Part shown: positions 1 to 8,333 of the stretch, piece by piece | How positions within the stretch are numbered: position 1 is the stretch's first letter | How the letters are laid out: each line of letters begins with the position of its first letter | Assembly (NCBI RefSeq): GCF_900215295.1 | Contig: NZ_OCMF01000001.1 | Coordinates: 1,054,001-1,118,000, forward strand | Reading direction: 5' to 3' | From: Salinimicrobium sediminis | GTDB lineage: Bacteria > Bacteroidota > Bacteroidia > Flavobacteriales > Flavobacteriaceae | DNA length: 64,000 nt | Position numbers and translations under genes: made by a program | Notes under the pieces: generated by a model | Seen by the model: the letters and a program-made list of their open reading frames with translations, nothing else | What the model was told of the DNA's origin: nothing | Databases searched by the model: none

Positions 1-566
1 CTTTCTCCGGGAATTCCACCGGGTGCATGGTAAGAGATCACTACATGAAGGCGGGTAGCATCACCCATGTCGAAGAATTCTACTTTTCCTGCATTCTCAA
101 TTGAAGAGCCGGGAAGAGATTGCCACCCTAAGAATTCATTGGGTCGTTCTTTTACGATCTCGCTTTTCCACCTTATACTCCCCACATTTCCCGGAAGCCT
201 TGCCTCCCAGACAGAGATGCTGTCATTAAGGCTTTCCACACTTTCCAGGTGTTCCATGAAGAGCGGCAGGTTTTCCAGGTTTCTCCAAAAGGCATAAACT
301 TCCTCCCGTGGTTTATTGACCACCATATTGAGCTGGATATTTACATTGCGGCTGTGGTTATCAGGTTTTGTTTTTCCAATAACATTGTATAAGAGGCAAT
401 TCCCCGAAACACCCCTGTAAAGCAGGTAACCTGCGAGTACGGCTTCTATGGGACTCTTCTTTTGTTTACCTATGGCATCATATAAAAAATAGGCGCCGGC
501 AAGCAGAGAAGCGCCTCTTTCGGCAGGACTAACATTTACATACAAGTGTCGTAATAAATTCCTCAT
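1..566 (-). CDS. SRPBCC family protein with N-terminal YgaP-like membrane segment (partial, C-terminus cut by window edge)
   Basis: I translated this directly from the minus strand: an ATG at 564-566 opens a frame that runs without a stop to the window edge (188 codons seen). The first ~65 residues (MRNLLRHLYVNVSPAERGAS onward) form the short hydrophobic inner-membrane-like segment known from DUF2892/YgaP proteins. From about residue 75 (NVNIQLNMVVNKPREEVYAF) a START/SRPBCC fold begins, with the usual signature for ligand-binding cyclase/dehydrase-like proteins (YAFWRNLENLPLFMEHLESV). The substrate is unknown. These proteins are often stress-associated in Bacteroidota, which is family knowledge only. 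No clear promoter was seen between it and the divergent gene at 742. Confidence 0.8.
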   Translation of the reverse strand, partial: MRNLLRHLYVNVSPAERGASLLAGAYFLYDAIGKQKKSPIEAVLAGYLLYRGVSGNCLLYNVIGKTKPDNHSRNVNIQLNMVVNKPREEVYAFWRNLENLPLFMEHLESVESLNDSISVWEARLPGNVGSIRWKSEIVKERPNEFLGWQSLPGSSIENAGKVEFFDMGDATRLHVVISYHAPGGIPGE

Positions 567-741
567 GGGATCAGGTTTTCTGTTATTTAGCCTAATTTAC
601 TCATATTGAAGCCAAAGCTTAGTTTCAGTTTTGCTTAAATTGGGTTAAATTATTCTTAAATGCTGCGGAAACTGCAGACGCCGCAAAGAGGAGCAATGGC
701 TGAAACCTTGAATTTTATTACTTTCGGTGTAAAACCAACCC

Positions 742-1731
742 ATGAAGAAACGGATCTTGATCACCGGGGCGGCCGGCTTCCTTGGCTCTCACCTCTGCGA
801 TAAATTTATAAAAGAAGGATACCATGTGATAGGCATGGACAATCTTATCACAGGTGATAAACGCAATATTGAACATCTTTTTAAGCTGAAAGATTTTGAA
901 TTCTATCACCACGATGTCACAACTTTTGTGCATGTGCCGGGAGAGCTGGATTATATCCTGCATTTTGCTTCACCCGCCAGTCCCATTGATTATCTTAAGA
1001 TCCCGATTCAAACTTTAAAAGTGGGCTCCCTGGGCACTCATAACCTGCTTGGCCTTGCCATGGTTAAGAATGCGCGTATACTTATTGCTTCTACTTCTGA
1101 AGTGTATGGTGATCCCCTGATACATCCTCAAACTGAAGATTACTACGGAAATGTAAACACCATTGGCCCCCGCGGAGTCTATGATGAAGCAAAACGTTTT
1201 CAGGAATCCATCACTATGGCCTACCACCGCTTTCATGGGCTTGAAACCCGCATTGTGCGCATCTTTAACACCTACGGTCCCAGAATGCGCCTGAATGATG
1301 GAAGGGTGATCCCGGCATTTATCGGGCAGGCCTTACGAGGGGAAGATCTCACTGTTTTTGGAGATGGAACGCAAACAAGGTCTTTCTGTTATGTAGATGA
1401 CCAGGTTGAAGGGATTTATAAATTGTTACTGAGCGATTACGCAGAACCCGTAAACATTGGAAATCCGCATGAGATCACCATTAAGGATTTTGCGGAAGAG
1501 ATCATCAAATTGACCGGGACAGATCAAAAGATTATATATAAGCCCCTGCCGCAGGATGATCCCATGCAACGCCAACCGGACATTACCCGGGCAAAAGAAA
1601 TCCTGGGTTGGGAGCCAAAGGTTTCCCGAAGCGAGGGTATGAAAAAAACCTATGAATATTTCAAAGGTCTTAGCGAAGATGAACTTTACCGCAGTGAACA
1701 CAAGGATTTCTCAAAGCACATTAGAAAATAG
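742..1731 (+). CDS. uxs: UDP-glucuronate decarboxylase (UDP-xylose synthase), extended SDR
   Basis: Converts UDP-glucuronate to UDP-xylose with bound NAD, in the cytosol, to supply sugar donors. The 329-residue length is normal for bacterial UXS. The Rossmann motif TGAAGFLG is at residues 8-15. The catalytic elements STSE (117-120, with E120) and Y147-x3-K151 (GVYDEAKR) are present, as is the family-typical NTYGPRM stretch, and all favour UXS over other epimerases. The next gene on the strand is a GT2 glycosyltransferase, which suggests xylose or a related pentose enters a surface glycan. The start is the only in-frame ATG just before the Rossmann strand. UDP-glucose 4-epimerase activity is the main alternative but fits the motifs less well. 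Confidence 0.88.
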   Translation: MKKRILITGAAGFLGSHLCDKFIKEGYHVIGMDNLITGDKRNIEHLFKLKDFEFYHHDVTTFVHVPGELDYILHFASPASPIDYLKIPIQTLKVGSLGTHNLLGLAMVKNARILIASTSEVYGDPLIHPQTEDYYGNVNTIGPRGVYDEAKRFQESITMAYHRFHGLETRIVRIFNTYGPRMRLNDGRVIPAFIGQALRGEDLTVFGDGTQTRSFCYVDDQVEGIYKLLLSDYAEPVNIGNPHEITIKDFAEEIIKLTGTDQKIIYKPLPQDDPMQRQPDITRAKEILGWEPKVSRSEGMKKTYEYFKGLSEDELYRSEHKDFSKHIRK

Positions 1732-1735
1732 CATT

Positions 1736-1755
1736 CCTGCCTGCCGGCAGGCAGG
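1736..1755. repeat. Perfect 20-bp palindrome after the UXS gene
   Basis: CCTGCCTGCCGGCAGGCAGG is its own reverse complement and starts 4 nt after the UXS stop codon; it is followed by TTT and then A/T-rich DNA. It could form a 10-bp stem with essentially no loop, so as a terminator it would be imperfect. GC-rich palindromes of this type recur in Flavobacteriaceae genomes as I remember them, but I cannot confirm copy number here. Confidence 0.6.
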
Positions 1756-1814
1756 TTTGGCACCATATAATTTGGCCGTTTCATAGGATTTTATATAATG
1801 GTCAAAACTTTCAA

Positions 1815-2591
1815 ATGAATAAAAAAGCCCTGGTATCGGTGATCATGCCGGCCTATAATGCTGCCGGATATATTGCTGAAAGTATTCGGTCTGTACAGCA
1901 GCAATCTTTTGAAGATTGGGAGTTGCTGGTGATCGATGATGCCTCCAAAGACGGAACTTCAGAAATTGTGGAAGCACTGAGGGCTGAAGATTCCCGCATA
2001 AAACTTCATGTCCTGCCCACCAATCAGGGTGCAGGATTTTCAAGAAATATTGGGATCAAAGCCGCCACAGGGGATTATATTTCCTTTCTGGATGCCGATG
2101 ATTTGTGGAAGCCTCACAAAATTCAAACGCAGCTGGATCTTATGAAAAATGAGAACGTGCAGGTTTGCTTCAGCAGTTATGAATTGATCGATGAGCGGGG
2201 GAAAAGTCTTCAGAAACAAATAAAAGCACTACAATTCCTCCCTTTTAAGAAGCTTAAAAAAGCCAATTATATCGGCAATCTCACGGGTATGTATAATGCT
2301 TCTGAACTTGGAAAGATCTTTTGTCCGTTGATCCGGAAAAGGCAGGATTGGGGCCTGTGGTTGCTGGCGGTCGAAAAAGCCGGATTTGCCAAAGGTATTC
2401 AGGAACCTCTTGCAGTATACAGGGAGCGTGAGAATTCAATCTCCGGAGATAAAATTGAAATGCTGCAGTACAATTACCGGGTTTACAGGGAAGTGCTGGG
2501 ATATTCTTCTGTAAAAAGCCTTTTTTGGATGCTGTTATTTTTGTGGGAACAGTTGCTGATTAAGCAGCGGCAAAAAGTGGATCTAAAATAA
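1815..2591 (+). CDS. Glycosyltransferase family 2
   Basis: A GT-A fold transferase of 258 residues that would move a sugar from a nucleotide donor to a lipid-linked or glycan acceptor at the inner face of the cytoplasmic membrane. It begins with the GT2 hallmark VSVIMPAYNAAGYIAESIRS. The nucleotide-binding VIDDAS is near residues 39-44 and the metal-binding FLDADD at 91-96. The C-terminal ~60 residues are basic and hydrophobic and may touch the membrane. It follows the UXS gene on the same strand. Its 3' end overlaps the convergent CapK-like gene by 9 bp. Donor and acceptor cannot be read from sequence. Confidence 0.85.
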   Translation: MNKKALVSVIMPAYNAAGYIAESIRSVQQQSFEDWELLVIDDASKDGTSEIVEALRAEDSRIKLHVLPTNQGAGFSRNIGIKAATGDYISFLDADDLWKPHKIQTQLDLMKNENVQVCFSSYELIDERGKSLQKQIKALQFLPFKKLKKANYIGNLTGMYNASELGKIFCPLIRKRQDWGLWLLAVEKAGFAKGIQEPLAVYRERENSISGDKIEMLQYNYRVYREVLGYSSVKSLFWMLLFLWEQLLIKQRQKVDLK

Positions 2592-3890
2592 GGATTCAAA
2601 CTGCTTAAGCTTGCCTCTTTTGCTTCGGTTAAGGGTTTTCTTATGTTCGAATTCCACTTCGAGGCCTTCTTCCAGATAGGTAACCATTGCCTCTTCGATC
2701 TTCTGCTTTTTTTCGGGCTGCAGTTCTTTTTCAGAAACATAGACGATCCTAAAAGCACCGGGTTCTGTCTGCTGCACGATGAATTCCTTAATGAGGCCGT
2801 CGTTTTCAATGATGCTTTTGGTGACATAGTAGAAAGTCAGCCCGGGAACAACTTTACCACTAGGCAACACTGCCACGTCGTTGGTGCGACCTAAAAGGCT
2901 CTTTAAAACAGGATTTTTGGCACTGCTGTTTTCGGTCAAGGCACCGGTATCTCCAATGTCATAGCGAATAAAGGGATGTGCCTTGTTGTAGAGGGAAGTG
3001 ATCACAATCCTGCCTTCTTCTCCCGCCGGCACAGCTTTGCCTTCTTTATTAAGGATCTCTACAAACATGGTTTCGCTGTTTAGGATCCATTCGTCCTGCG
3101 GATTTTGAAATGCCAGAAGACCTAATTCACTGGCGCCGTATTCATTCACTACGGGTACGCCAAAAACCTTTTCCAGCAGGATCTTATCTTCCTCAAAGAA
3201 CATTTCACTGGTAACAATACACAATCGAAGTTTTGGACAGATCTCTTTTAAAACCAGGTTTTTCTTTTGAAGAAACTTCCCGAAAAGCACAATAGAGCTG
3301 GTGTAGCCGTTGATATAATCAAAATTTTTCTTCTTAAACTCCTCCAGGAATTCTTCCATTTTTGCATCGCTGAGGTCAAAGATGGGAAACCTGTATCTAA
3401 ACCCAAACCGGTCTTTGATACGCTCCTTAAAGTACCCGATCTTATCTAACGGAATACCATAAAAACGCGCCTGCACAGAGCGATCTAAATCGATACCATA
3501 CCATTGGTAGCGGTCATTGAACTCGGCCCAGGATAGCGCATGGCAAAAACGATCCTTAGCGAAAATAAAGGGATGTCCGCTACTGCCGGAAGTTTTTCCG
3601 ACGTAACTGTTCTTGGAATCAAATCCTTTGCTGAACCTTTCTTCTAATGGCCGTTGCAGGTCTGCTTTTTGCATTACAGGCACCTCTTCCCAGGATGTAT
3701 ATTTTTTGCTTCCGAAGAAATTGCGGTAAAAAATGTTGTTTTTAAGATGGTAGGTAACTATCTCCTTTTTCTTCTGCTCAACATAACCCGAATACTCCGC
3801 TTCCGGAATATTCTTTATCTCCTCCAGGGCATTTTTTGCCTTTCTAATGGGGAAGCGGTTAAGTTGTAAAGAGAGGCTAAACCAGTTCAA
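2583..3890 (-). CDS. CapK/PaaK-like adenylate-forming enzyme
   Basis: A 435-residue member of the AMP-forming acyl-CoA synthetase superfamily. The phosphate-binding loop TSGSSG is at residues 100-105, the adenine-binding YGASELG at 251-257, and a RYDIGDTG-type motif follows near residue 325. It is closest in character to the phenylacetate-CoA-ligase-like CapK proteins that occur in capsule and exopolysaccharide loci, not to catabolic PaaK, and no phenylacetate genes are nearby. It may activate an acyl or amino-acid group for decorating a glycan; that is inferred from context. It converges on the GT2 gene with a 9-bp tail overlap and diverges from purD. Confidence 0.75.
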   Translation of the reverse strand: MNWFSLSLQLNRFPIRKAKNALEEIKNIPEAEYSGYVEQKKKEIVTYHLKNNIFYRNFFGSKKYTSWEEVPVMQKADLQRPLEERFSKGFDSKNSYVGKTSGSSGHPFIFAKDRFCHALSWAEFNDRYQWYGIDLDRSVQARFYGIPLDKIGYFKERIKDRFGFRYRFPIFDLSDAKMEEFLEEFKKKNFDYINGYTSSIVLFGKFLQKKNLVLKEICPKLRLCIVTSEMFFEEDKILLEKVFGVPVVNEYGASELGLLAFQNPQDEWILNSETMFVEILNKEGKAVPAGEEGRIVITSLYNKAHPFIRYDIGDTGALTENSSAKNPVLKSLLGRTNDVAVLPSGKVVPGLTFYYVTKSIIENDGLIKEFIVQQTEPGAFRIVYVSEKELQPEKKQKIEEAMVTYLEEGLEVEFEHKKTLNRSKRGKLKQFESLF

Positions 3891-3946
3891 GATTTAATTT
3901 AGAAGTTTTTTATACTATTTAGTTAGTGCCTCAATTTACAAACAAT

Positions 3947-3954
3947 TATTTTTG
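3947..3954 (+). promoter_or_regulatory. Bacteroidota -7 box for purD
   Basis: TATTTTTG matches the TAnnTTTG consensus and lies 26 nt before the purD ATG, giving a leader of roughly 20 nt. The -33 region (TTAG near 3923) is weak. Confidence 0.5.
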
Positions 3955-3979
3955 AGGCAAGAAAGAAAACAACCAACAC

Positions 3980-5251
3980 ATGAATATTCTTATCCTTGGC
4001 TCAGGCGGCCGCGAACACACCTTTGCACATCAAATTTCTCAAAGTAGTCACTGTCAAAAATTATTTGTGGCTCCCGGAAACGCCGGTACAGCAAAAATAG
4101 CAACAAATGTCTCCTTAAAGATAACCGATTTTGAGGCCATTAAGGAGCTGGTGATAAAAGAGCAAATTGACATGATGGTGGTGGGTCCCGAGGATCCTTT
4201 GGTGGAAGGAATTGTGGATTTCTTTAGCCGGGATGAGCAATTGAAGCAGGTAGCGGTAATAGGACCTTCAAAAAGGGGAGCTTTACTGGAAGGCAGTAAA
4301 CAAAGAGCTAAGGAATTTATGGGTTTGTACAATATTCCCACGGCTGCTTATGAAAGCTTTAAAGCCGAAAGTCTTGCTGCCGGAAAAGAATTTCTTACTA
4401 CTCTAAAACCTCCATATGTTTTAAAAGCCGACGGGCTTGCTGCCGGAAAAGGGGTTTTGATCCTCAACTCATTGGAAGAAGCTCAAACCGAGCTGGAAAA
4501 CATGCTCACCCAAAATAAATTCGGAAACGCCGGGAATACTGTAGTGATAGAAGAATTCCTTGACGGGATCGAGCTTAGTGTTTTTGTGCTCACTGATGGG
4601 AAGAATTACAAGATCCTTCCTACCGCAAAGGATTATAAACGTATTGGCGAAGGAGACGTTGGATTAAATACCGGCGGAATGGGAGCGATCTCTCCCGTTC
4701 CCTTTGCAGATGAAAGCTTCATGAAAAAAGTGGAGGAAAGGATTGTCAAGCCTACAATTGGAGGTCTTGAAGCCGAAAAAATTGATTATAAAGGATTTGT
4801 GTTCATAGGGCTTATCAAGGTAGGAGAGGAGCCTTACGTTATTGAATACAACGTGAGAATGGGAGATCCCGAAACCGAAGTTGTCCTGCCAAGAATAGAG
4901 ACAGATCTTGTTGAGGTGTTTCAGAAAACTGCCTCAGGAAGGCTGGATGAGGTGGAGCTACAGGTAAAGAAGGAGTCGGCGGCAACCTTGGTGTTGGTTT
5001 CCGGCGGATATCCCGAAGATTACGAAAAAGGAAAAGAAATCTCCGGACTAGAAAATGTTGAAAATTCAATAGTCTTTCATGCCGGCACTAAAGAAGAGCA
5101 GGGAAAAACATTAACCAATGGAGGAAGGGTTCTTGCTATTACTTCTTTTGGAAATGATTTCAGGGAGGCCATAAAAAAATCTTACCAAAATGCCGAAAAA
5201 CTTCATTTTGATAAGATGTATTTTAGGAAGGATATTGGCTTTGACCTCTAG
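3980..5251 (+). CDS. purD: Phosphoribosylamine-glycine ligase (GAR synthetase)
   Basis: Second step of purine synthesis: 5-phosphoribosylamine plus glycine plus ATP gives GAR, in the cytosol. At 423 residues it is full length for monofunctional PurD. The N-terminus MNILILGSGGREHT is diagnostic. The ATP-grasp domain follows (KADGLAAGKGV, then the metal-binding MGDPETE), with the PurD C-terminal domain after that. It stands alone, not with other pur genes, and has its own promoter. Its stop overlaps by 4 bp the end of a small gene on the other strand, an arrangement I remember as common in Flavobacteriaceae. Confidence 0.96.
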   Translation: MNILILGSGGREHTFAHQISQSSHCQKLFVAPGNAGTAKIATNVSLKITDFEAIKELVIKEQIDMMVVGPEDPLVEGIVDFFSRDEQLKQVAVIGPSKRGALLEGSKQRAKEFMGLYNIPTAAYESFKAESLAAGKEFLTTLKPPYVLKADGLAAGKGVLILNSLEEAQTELENMLTQNKFGNAGNTVVIEEFLDGIELSVFVLTDGKNYKILPTAKDYKRIGEGDVGLNTGGMGAISPVPFADESFMKKVEERIVKPTIGGLEAEKIDYKGFVFIGLIKVGEEPYVIEYNVRMGDPETEVVLPRIETDLVEVFQKTASGRLDEVELQVKKESAATLVLVSGGYPEDYEKGKEISGLENVENSIVFHAGTKEEQGKTLTNGGRVLAITSFGNDFREAIKKSYQNAEKLHFDKMYFRKDIGFDL

Positions 5252-5478
5252 CCCAAAAATGAATGTGCGGAGGTTTCCTTTTTTTCTTCGTTACGGTCGT
5301 TGAATTTTTTCAATTGCTTCATCCAGTACACAAATGCAGCCATTGCTATTAAAATAAACAGCCAGTTTACCAGGTTAGCAAACCACCAGCTATCAAGCTC
5401 TGCATCTGCCAGGTAATTGAATGGCGCGAACAGGTAATCTTCAAAAATCGTTTGTATCCCTTCAAAAAAATCCCTCAT
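5248..5478 (-). CDS. Small membrane protein, DUF6341-like
   Basis: A 76-residue protein starting MRDFFEGIQTIFEDYLFAPF. I chose the ATG at 5476-5478 because the longer reading has an atypical extension that would run into the divergent promoter region. A single hydrophobic helix (FANLVNWLFILIAMAAFVYW) is followed by a charged tail. It matches my memory of the Flavobacteriia DUF6341 family, found beside purD and DUF6427. Function is unknown. It is divergent from the DUF6427 gene, with 40 nt between start codons, so the two probably share regulatory DNA. Confidence 0.75.
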   Translation of the reverse strand: MRDFFEGIQTIFEDYLFAPFNYLADAELDSWWFANLVNWLFILIAMAAFVYWMKQLKKFNDRNEEKKETSAHSFLG

Positions 5479-5518
5479 AGTAGTTATCTTTAGCACCACA
5501 AAAATATAAAAAACCCTA

Positions 5519-6442
5519 ATGCTAACAAGCTTTTTTAGCAATTCACGGCCTATTAACTTTATTATAGTAGCCGCTTATATACTTTTTTTTTACCTCGCTG
5601 CAAATTTTAATATTTTTCTTTCCGGTTCATTTTGGACCATACTAAAGGAATCGGGTGTCCTTTTGATCATTGTTTTAAGTGTTTTTCTTCTCAATTTTAT
5701 TTCAGGAAGAAATGAGCTCACCGGCCGCAATGCCTATAAAAGTATTCTTTTTGCCGGTTTTATTTGCATGCTTGCCCCGGCACTGCAAAACAATAACGTT
5801 ATCCTGGCAAATCTTTTTCTTTTGCTTTCCCTGAGACGAATATTATCACTGCGATCTCAAAAGGAAACTGTACAAAAGATCTTTGACGCCACCCTTTGGG
5901 TGGGTGTGGCTTCCCTGTTCCACTTTTGGAGCATTTTGTTCCTGTTTGTGGTATATTTTGGAGTACTAGTGCACGTGGGACACTGGTTTAAGAACTGGCT
6001 GGTACCCCTGGTAGCCATTCTCACTTTGTTTTCTATTGCTACAAGTGCAGACCTGTTGCTTACAGATAGCTTTTACACCTTTGCCGACTGGTTCCAGGCC
6101 AGTAACTTTGATTTCACAGCCTATCGGGAGCCGGCACTGTTGATTCCCACTGCTTTTATCTTTGCACTCAGCCTTTGGTCTTCCTTCTTTTACGTAACGA
6201 TCATTCAAAAAGCAAATGCGAATGCAAAGTCCTCTTTATTCCTAATGCTGCTTTGTGCTTTAACAGCCGTTGTTGTTGCCGTTTTGTCTCCCACTAAAAA
6301 TGGCAGTGAGTTGCTTTTCTTTTTTGCCCCTTTAGCCATTATTGTTACCAATTATTTTCAAAGCATGGATGATAAATGGTTCAAAGAGACGCTGTTTATT
6401 TTGATCCTGCTGCTTCCGGTGCTGCTCCTGGCTGTGTTCTAA
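5519..6442 (+). CDS. Polytopic membrane protein, DUF6427-like
   Basis: A 307-residue integral membrane protein with about eight to ten hydrophobic helices and almost no soluble domain. It begins MLTSFFSNSRPINFIIVAAY and ends in a helix rich in Leu/Ile (LFILILLLPVLLLAVF). It resembles the DUF6427 family of Flavobacteriia, which sits with DUF6341 and purine or pyrimidine salvage genes; that placement is from memory. No catalytic motif is visible and a transport role would be a guess. The next gene starts 107 nt downstream behind its own -7 box. Confidence 0.75.
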   Translation: MLTSFFSNSRPINFIIVAAYILFFYLAANFNIFLSGSFWTILKESGVLLIIVLSVFLLNFISGRNELTGRNAYKSILFAGFICMLAPALQNNNVILANLFLLLSLRRILSLRSQKETVQKIFDATLWVGVASLFHFWSILFLFVVYFGVLVHVGHWFKNWLVPLVAILTLFSIATSADLLLTDSFYTFADWFQASNFDFTAYREPALLIPTAFIFALSLWSSFFYVTIIQKANANAKSSLFLMLLCALTAVVVAVLSPTKNGSELLFFFAPLAIIVTNYFQSMDDKWFKETLFILILLLPVLLLAVF

Positions 6443-6488
6443 GCTTCAGAAGTTTATTCTATATACCTCAAAAAAGTTAAAAATCCGG

Positions 6489-6496
6489 TACCTTTG
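6489..6496 (+). promoter_or_regulatory. -7 box upstream of the DUF4254/GT9 pair
   Basis: TACCTTTG is an exact TAnnTTTG match 53 nt before the ATG at 6550. No convincing TTG is seen 19-21 nt upstream. Confidence 0.5.
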
Positions 6497-6549
6497 CGCC
6501 AAATATGAACCTGTAGTTTTTCTTCAGAAGAACTTTTAAAATTTTAAAA

Positions 6550-7161
6550 ATGTTTTCAGATAAAGCCAATCATATCTTTCAGGAAGTAATTGAAAAGTAC
6601 CACGAGATCAATACTGTGGGGCAGGAATTTCACAACCCTTACGATGAAAAAGACCAACTCATTGAACACCTCCTGTATAGAAAGTGTTGGATAGATACTG
6701 TGCAGTGGCATTATGAAGACATTATTCGCGATCCAAAGATCGATCCAGTTGCAGCTCTAAAGTTGAAACGCCAAATCGACGCTTCCAACCAGGACAGGAC
6801 AGACATGGTGGAGTATATTGACAGCTATTTCCTTGAAAAATACAAGGATGTGGAGCCAAAGGCCAATGCTACTATAAATTCTGAAAGTCCCGCCTGGGCA
6901 ATTGACCGTCTTTCTATCCTCGCCCTAAAGATCTATCATATGAATGAGGAGGCGAATCGTGTGGACGCTGGACAGGAGCACATGATCAAGTGCCAGGCAA
7001 AGCTGGATGTTTTACTGGAGCAACGCGTGGATCTTTCTACCGCGATAAATCAATTACTGGAAGATATTGCCAATGGGGAAAAATACATGAAGGTGTACAA
7101 ACAAATGAAGATGTACAACGATGATGAGCTTAACCCTGTATTAAGAGGAGCCAAAAAATAG
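6550..7161 (+). CDS. DUF4254 domain-containing protein
   Basis: A 203-residue soluble, mostly helical and strongly charged protein that fills a single DUF4254 domain. The conserved block WHYEDIIRDPKIDP near residue 56 and the internal helix with IDRLSILALKIYHMNEEANR are typical. No biochemical role is established for the family that I know of. Its partner is informative: the GT9 heptosyltransferase-like gene starts 9 nt downstream, a pairing I remember from many Bacteroidota, so a role in LPS core assembly is a fair inference. The leader is an A/T run with no Shine-Dalgarno. Confidence 0.82.
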   Translation: MFSDKANHIFQEVIEKYHEINTVGQEFHNPYDEKDQLIEHLLYRKCWIDTVQWHYEDIIRDPKIDPVAALKLKRQIDASNQDRTDMVEYIDSYFLEKYKDVEPKANATINSESPAWAIDRLSILALKIYHMNEEANRVDAGQEHMIKCQAKLDVLLEQRVDLSTAINQLLEDIANGEKYMKVYKQMKMYNDDELNPVLRGAKK

Positions 7162-7170
7162 CATTTTTGA

Positions 7171-8217
7171 ATGGAAAGGCCCGGCCATATTTTAGTTATT
7201 CGTCTCTCTGCCATGGGAGATGTGGCCATGATGGTGCCGGTGCTAAAAGCTTTTTCTGAAAAATATCCCCATGTAAAGATCACCCTGCTCACCCGCGGAT
7301 TTTTTGCCCCGCTCTTTAAAGAGCTGCGGAATGTCGATGTGTTTGCTGCTGAAGTTAAAGGCAGGCACAAAGGAATTGGGGGCTTAAAAAGACTTTCCGG
7401 AGAACTATTGGACCTTAAAATTGATGCCGTAGCCGATCTTCATCACGTGCTACGCTCTAATATTCTGAAGCTTTTTTTTAAGCTGAAGCGGATTCCTGTC
7501 AAACAGCTTGATAAAGGCCGAAAGGAAAAAAAAGCCCTCACCCGAAAGGAAAATAAAGTATTTGTCCAGCTGAAGCCGACTTATGAGCGATATGCTGAGG
7601 TGTTTGGAAAGTTGGGCTACCCTGTTAATCCGGAAGTGGTAGAACTCCTGCCAAAACAGGAACTGACTCAAAAGGTTAAGGAATTAACCGGGGAGCACGC
7701 CGGAAAAAAGTGGCTGGGAATTGCCCCTTTTGCCCAGCATGCTTCTAAATCCTATCCCGAAGATCTTATGAAAGAAGTTCTGCAGGAGCTTCAAATGGAG
7801 GAAAATTTGAAGATCTTTTTGTTTGGCGGTGGCGCAGAAGAAACCGGGAAATTAAGTAGTTGGGCATCTCAATTTCCAAATGCGGTCTCCCTTGCCGGCA
7901 AAATTTCTTTTGCAGATGAATTGGACGTGATCTCTAATTTAGATGCAATGCTATCTATGGACAGCGGTAATGGCCATTTGGCGGCTAACTATGCAGTACC
8001 GGTGATCACGCTTTGGGGCCTCACACATCCCTACACGGGATTCGCCCCTTTCCGCCAGCCTGAAACTAATTTCCTTTTACCTGATCTTCAGAAATATCCT
8101 GCCATTCCAACTTCCATTTATGGCAAGGAAATTCCGCAGGGATATGAAGATGTGATGAGGAGCATCCCGCCGCAGAGTGTGGTCCAGAGAATAAAAGAAG
8201 TGTTGGAGCAGAAATAG
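7171..8217 (+). CDS. Glycosyltransferase family 9 (LPS heptosyltransferase-like)
   Basis: A GT-B transferase of 348 residues that would add a heptose or other sugar to the lipid A-core at the inner membrane. The N-terminal HILVIRLSAMGDVAMMVPVL is the family signature (RxxxxGD). The C-terminal half has GIAPFAQHASKSYP, LFGGGAEE and the donor-site region SMDSGNGHLAANYAVPVITLWG, all GT9 hallmarks. The gene is co-transcribed with DUF4254 and closes at a bidirectional terminator. The exact sugar is unknown; Bacteroidota enzymes of this type often differ from enterobacterial WaaC/WaaF. Confidence 0.88.
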   Translation: MERPGHILVIRLSAMGDVAMMVPVLKAFSEKYPHVKITLLTRGFFAPLFKELRNVDVFAAEVKGRHKGIGGLKRLSGELLDLKIDAVADLHHVLRSNILKLFFKLKRIPVKQLDKGRKEKKALTRKENKVFVQLKPTYERYAEVFGKLGYPVNPEVVELLPKQELTQKVKELTGEHAGKKWLGIAPFAQHASKSYPEDLMKEVLQELQMEENLKIFLFGGGAEETGKLSSWASQFPNAVSLAGKISFADELDVISNLDAMLSMDSGNGHLAANYAVPVITLWGLTHPYTGFAPFRQPETNFLLPDLQKYPAIPTSIYGKEIPQGYEDVMRSIPPQSVVQRIKEVLEQK

Positions 8218-8247
8218 AATTTATAATTCCAATAGGCTAAAATTTAA

Positions 8248-8280
8248 AGAGGCTCCAAAAATGTCATTTTTGAAGCCTCT
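8248..8280. terminator. Bidirectional terminator between the GT9 and reductase genes
   Basis: A 15-bp stem (AGAGGCTCCAAAAAT pairing with ATTTTTGAAGCCTCT, one mismatch) with a GTC loop lies between two convergent genes. It is A-rich upstream and T-rich downstream. Confidence 0.75.
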
Positions 8281-8298
8281 ATTCTTTAGGACAAGAGA

Positions 8299-8333
8299 TC
8301 TCATATCTCAAGTCTCATATCTAATATCTATCT
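8299..8333. repeat. Heptad word array (gene-less)
   Basis: Five consecutive 7-nt words, each starting TCT: TCTCATA, TCTCAAG, TCTCATA, TCTAATA, TCTATCT. The last touches the stop codon of the convergent reductase gene. The layout matches the array downstream of the four-helix gene at 20319-20346, and the first 13 nt recur exactly at 24068-24080. Confidence 0.6.

Noticed and set aside
8299-8333. Short tandem words as a CRISPR array
   Set aside because: Units are 7 nt without spacers, and no cas gene is present.
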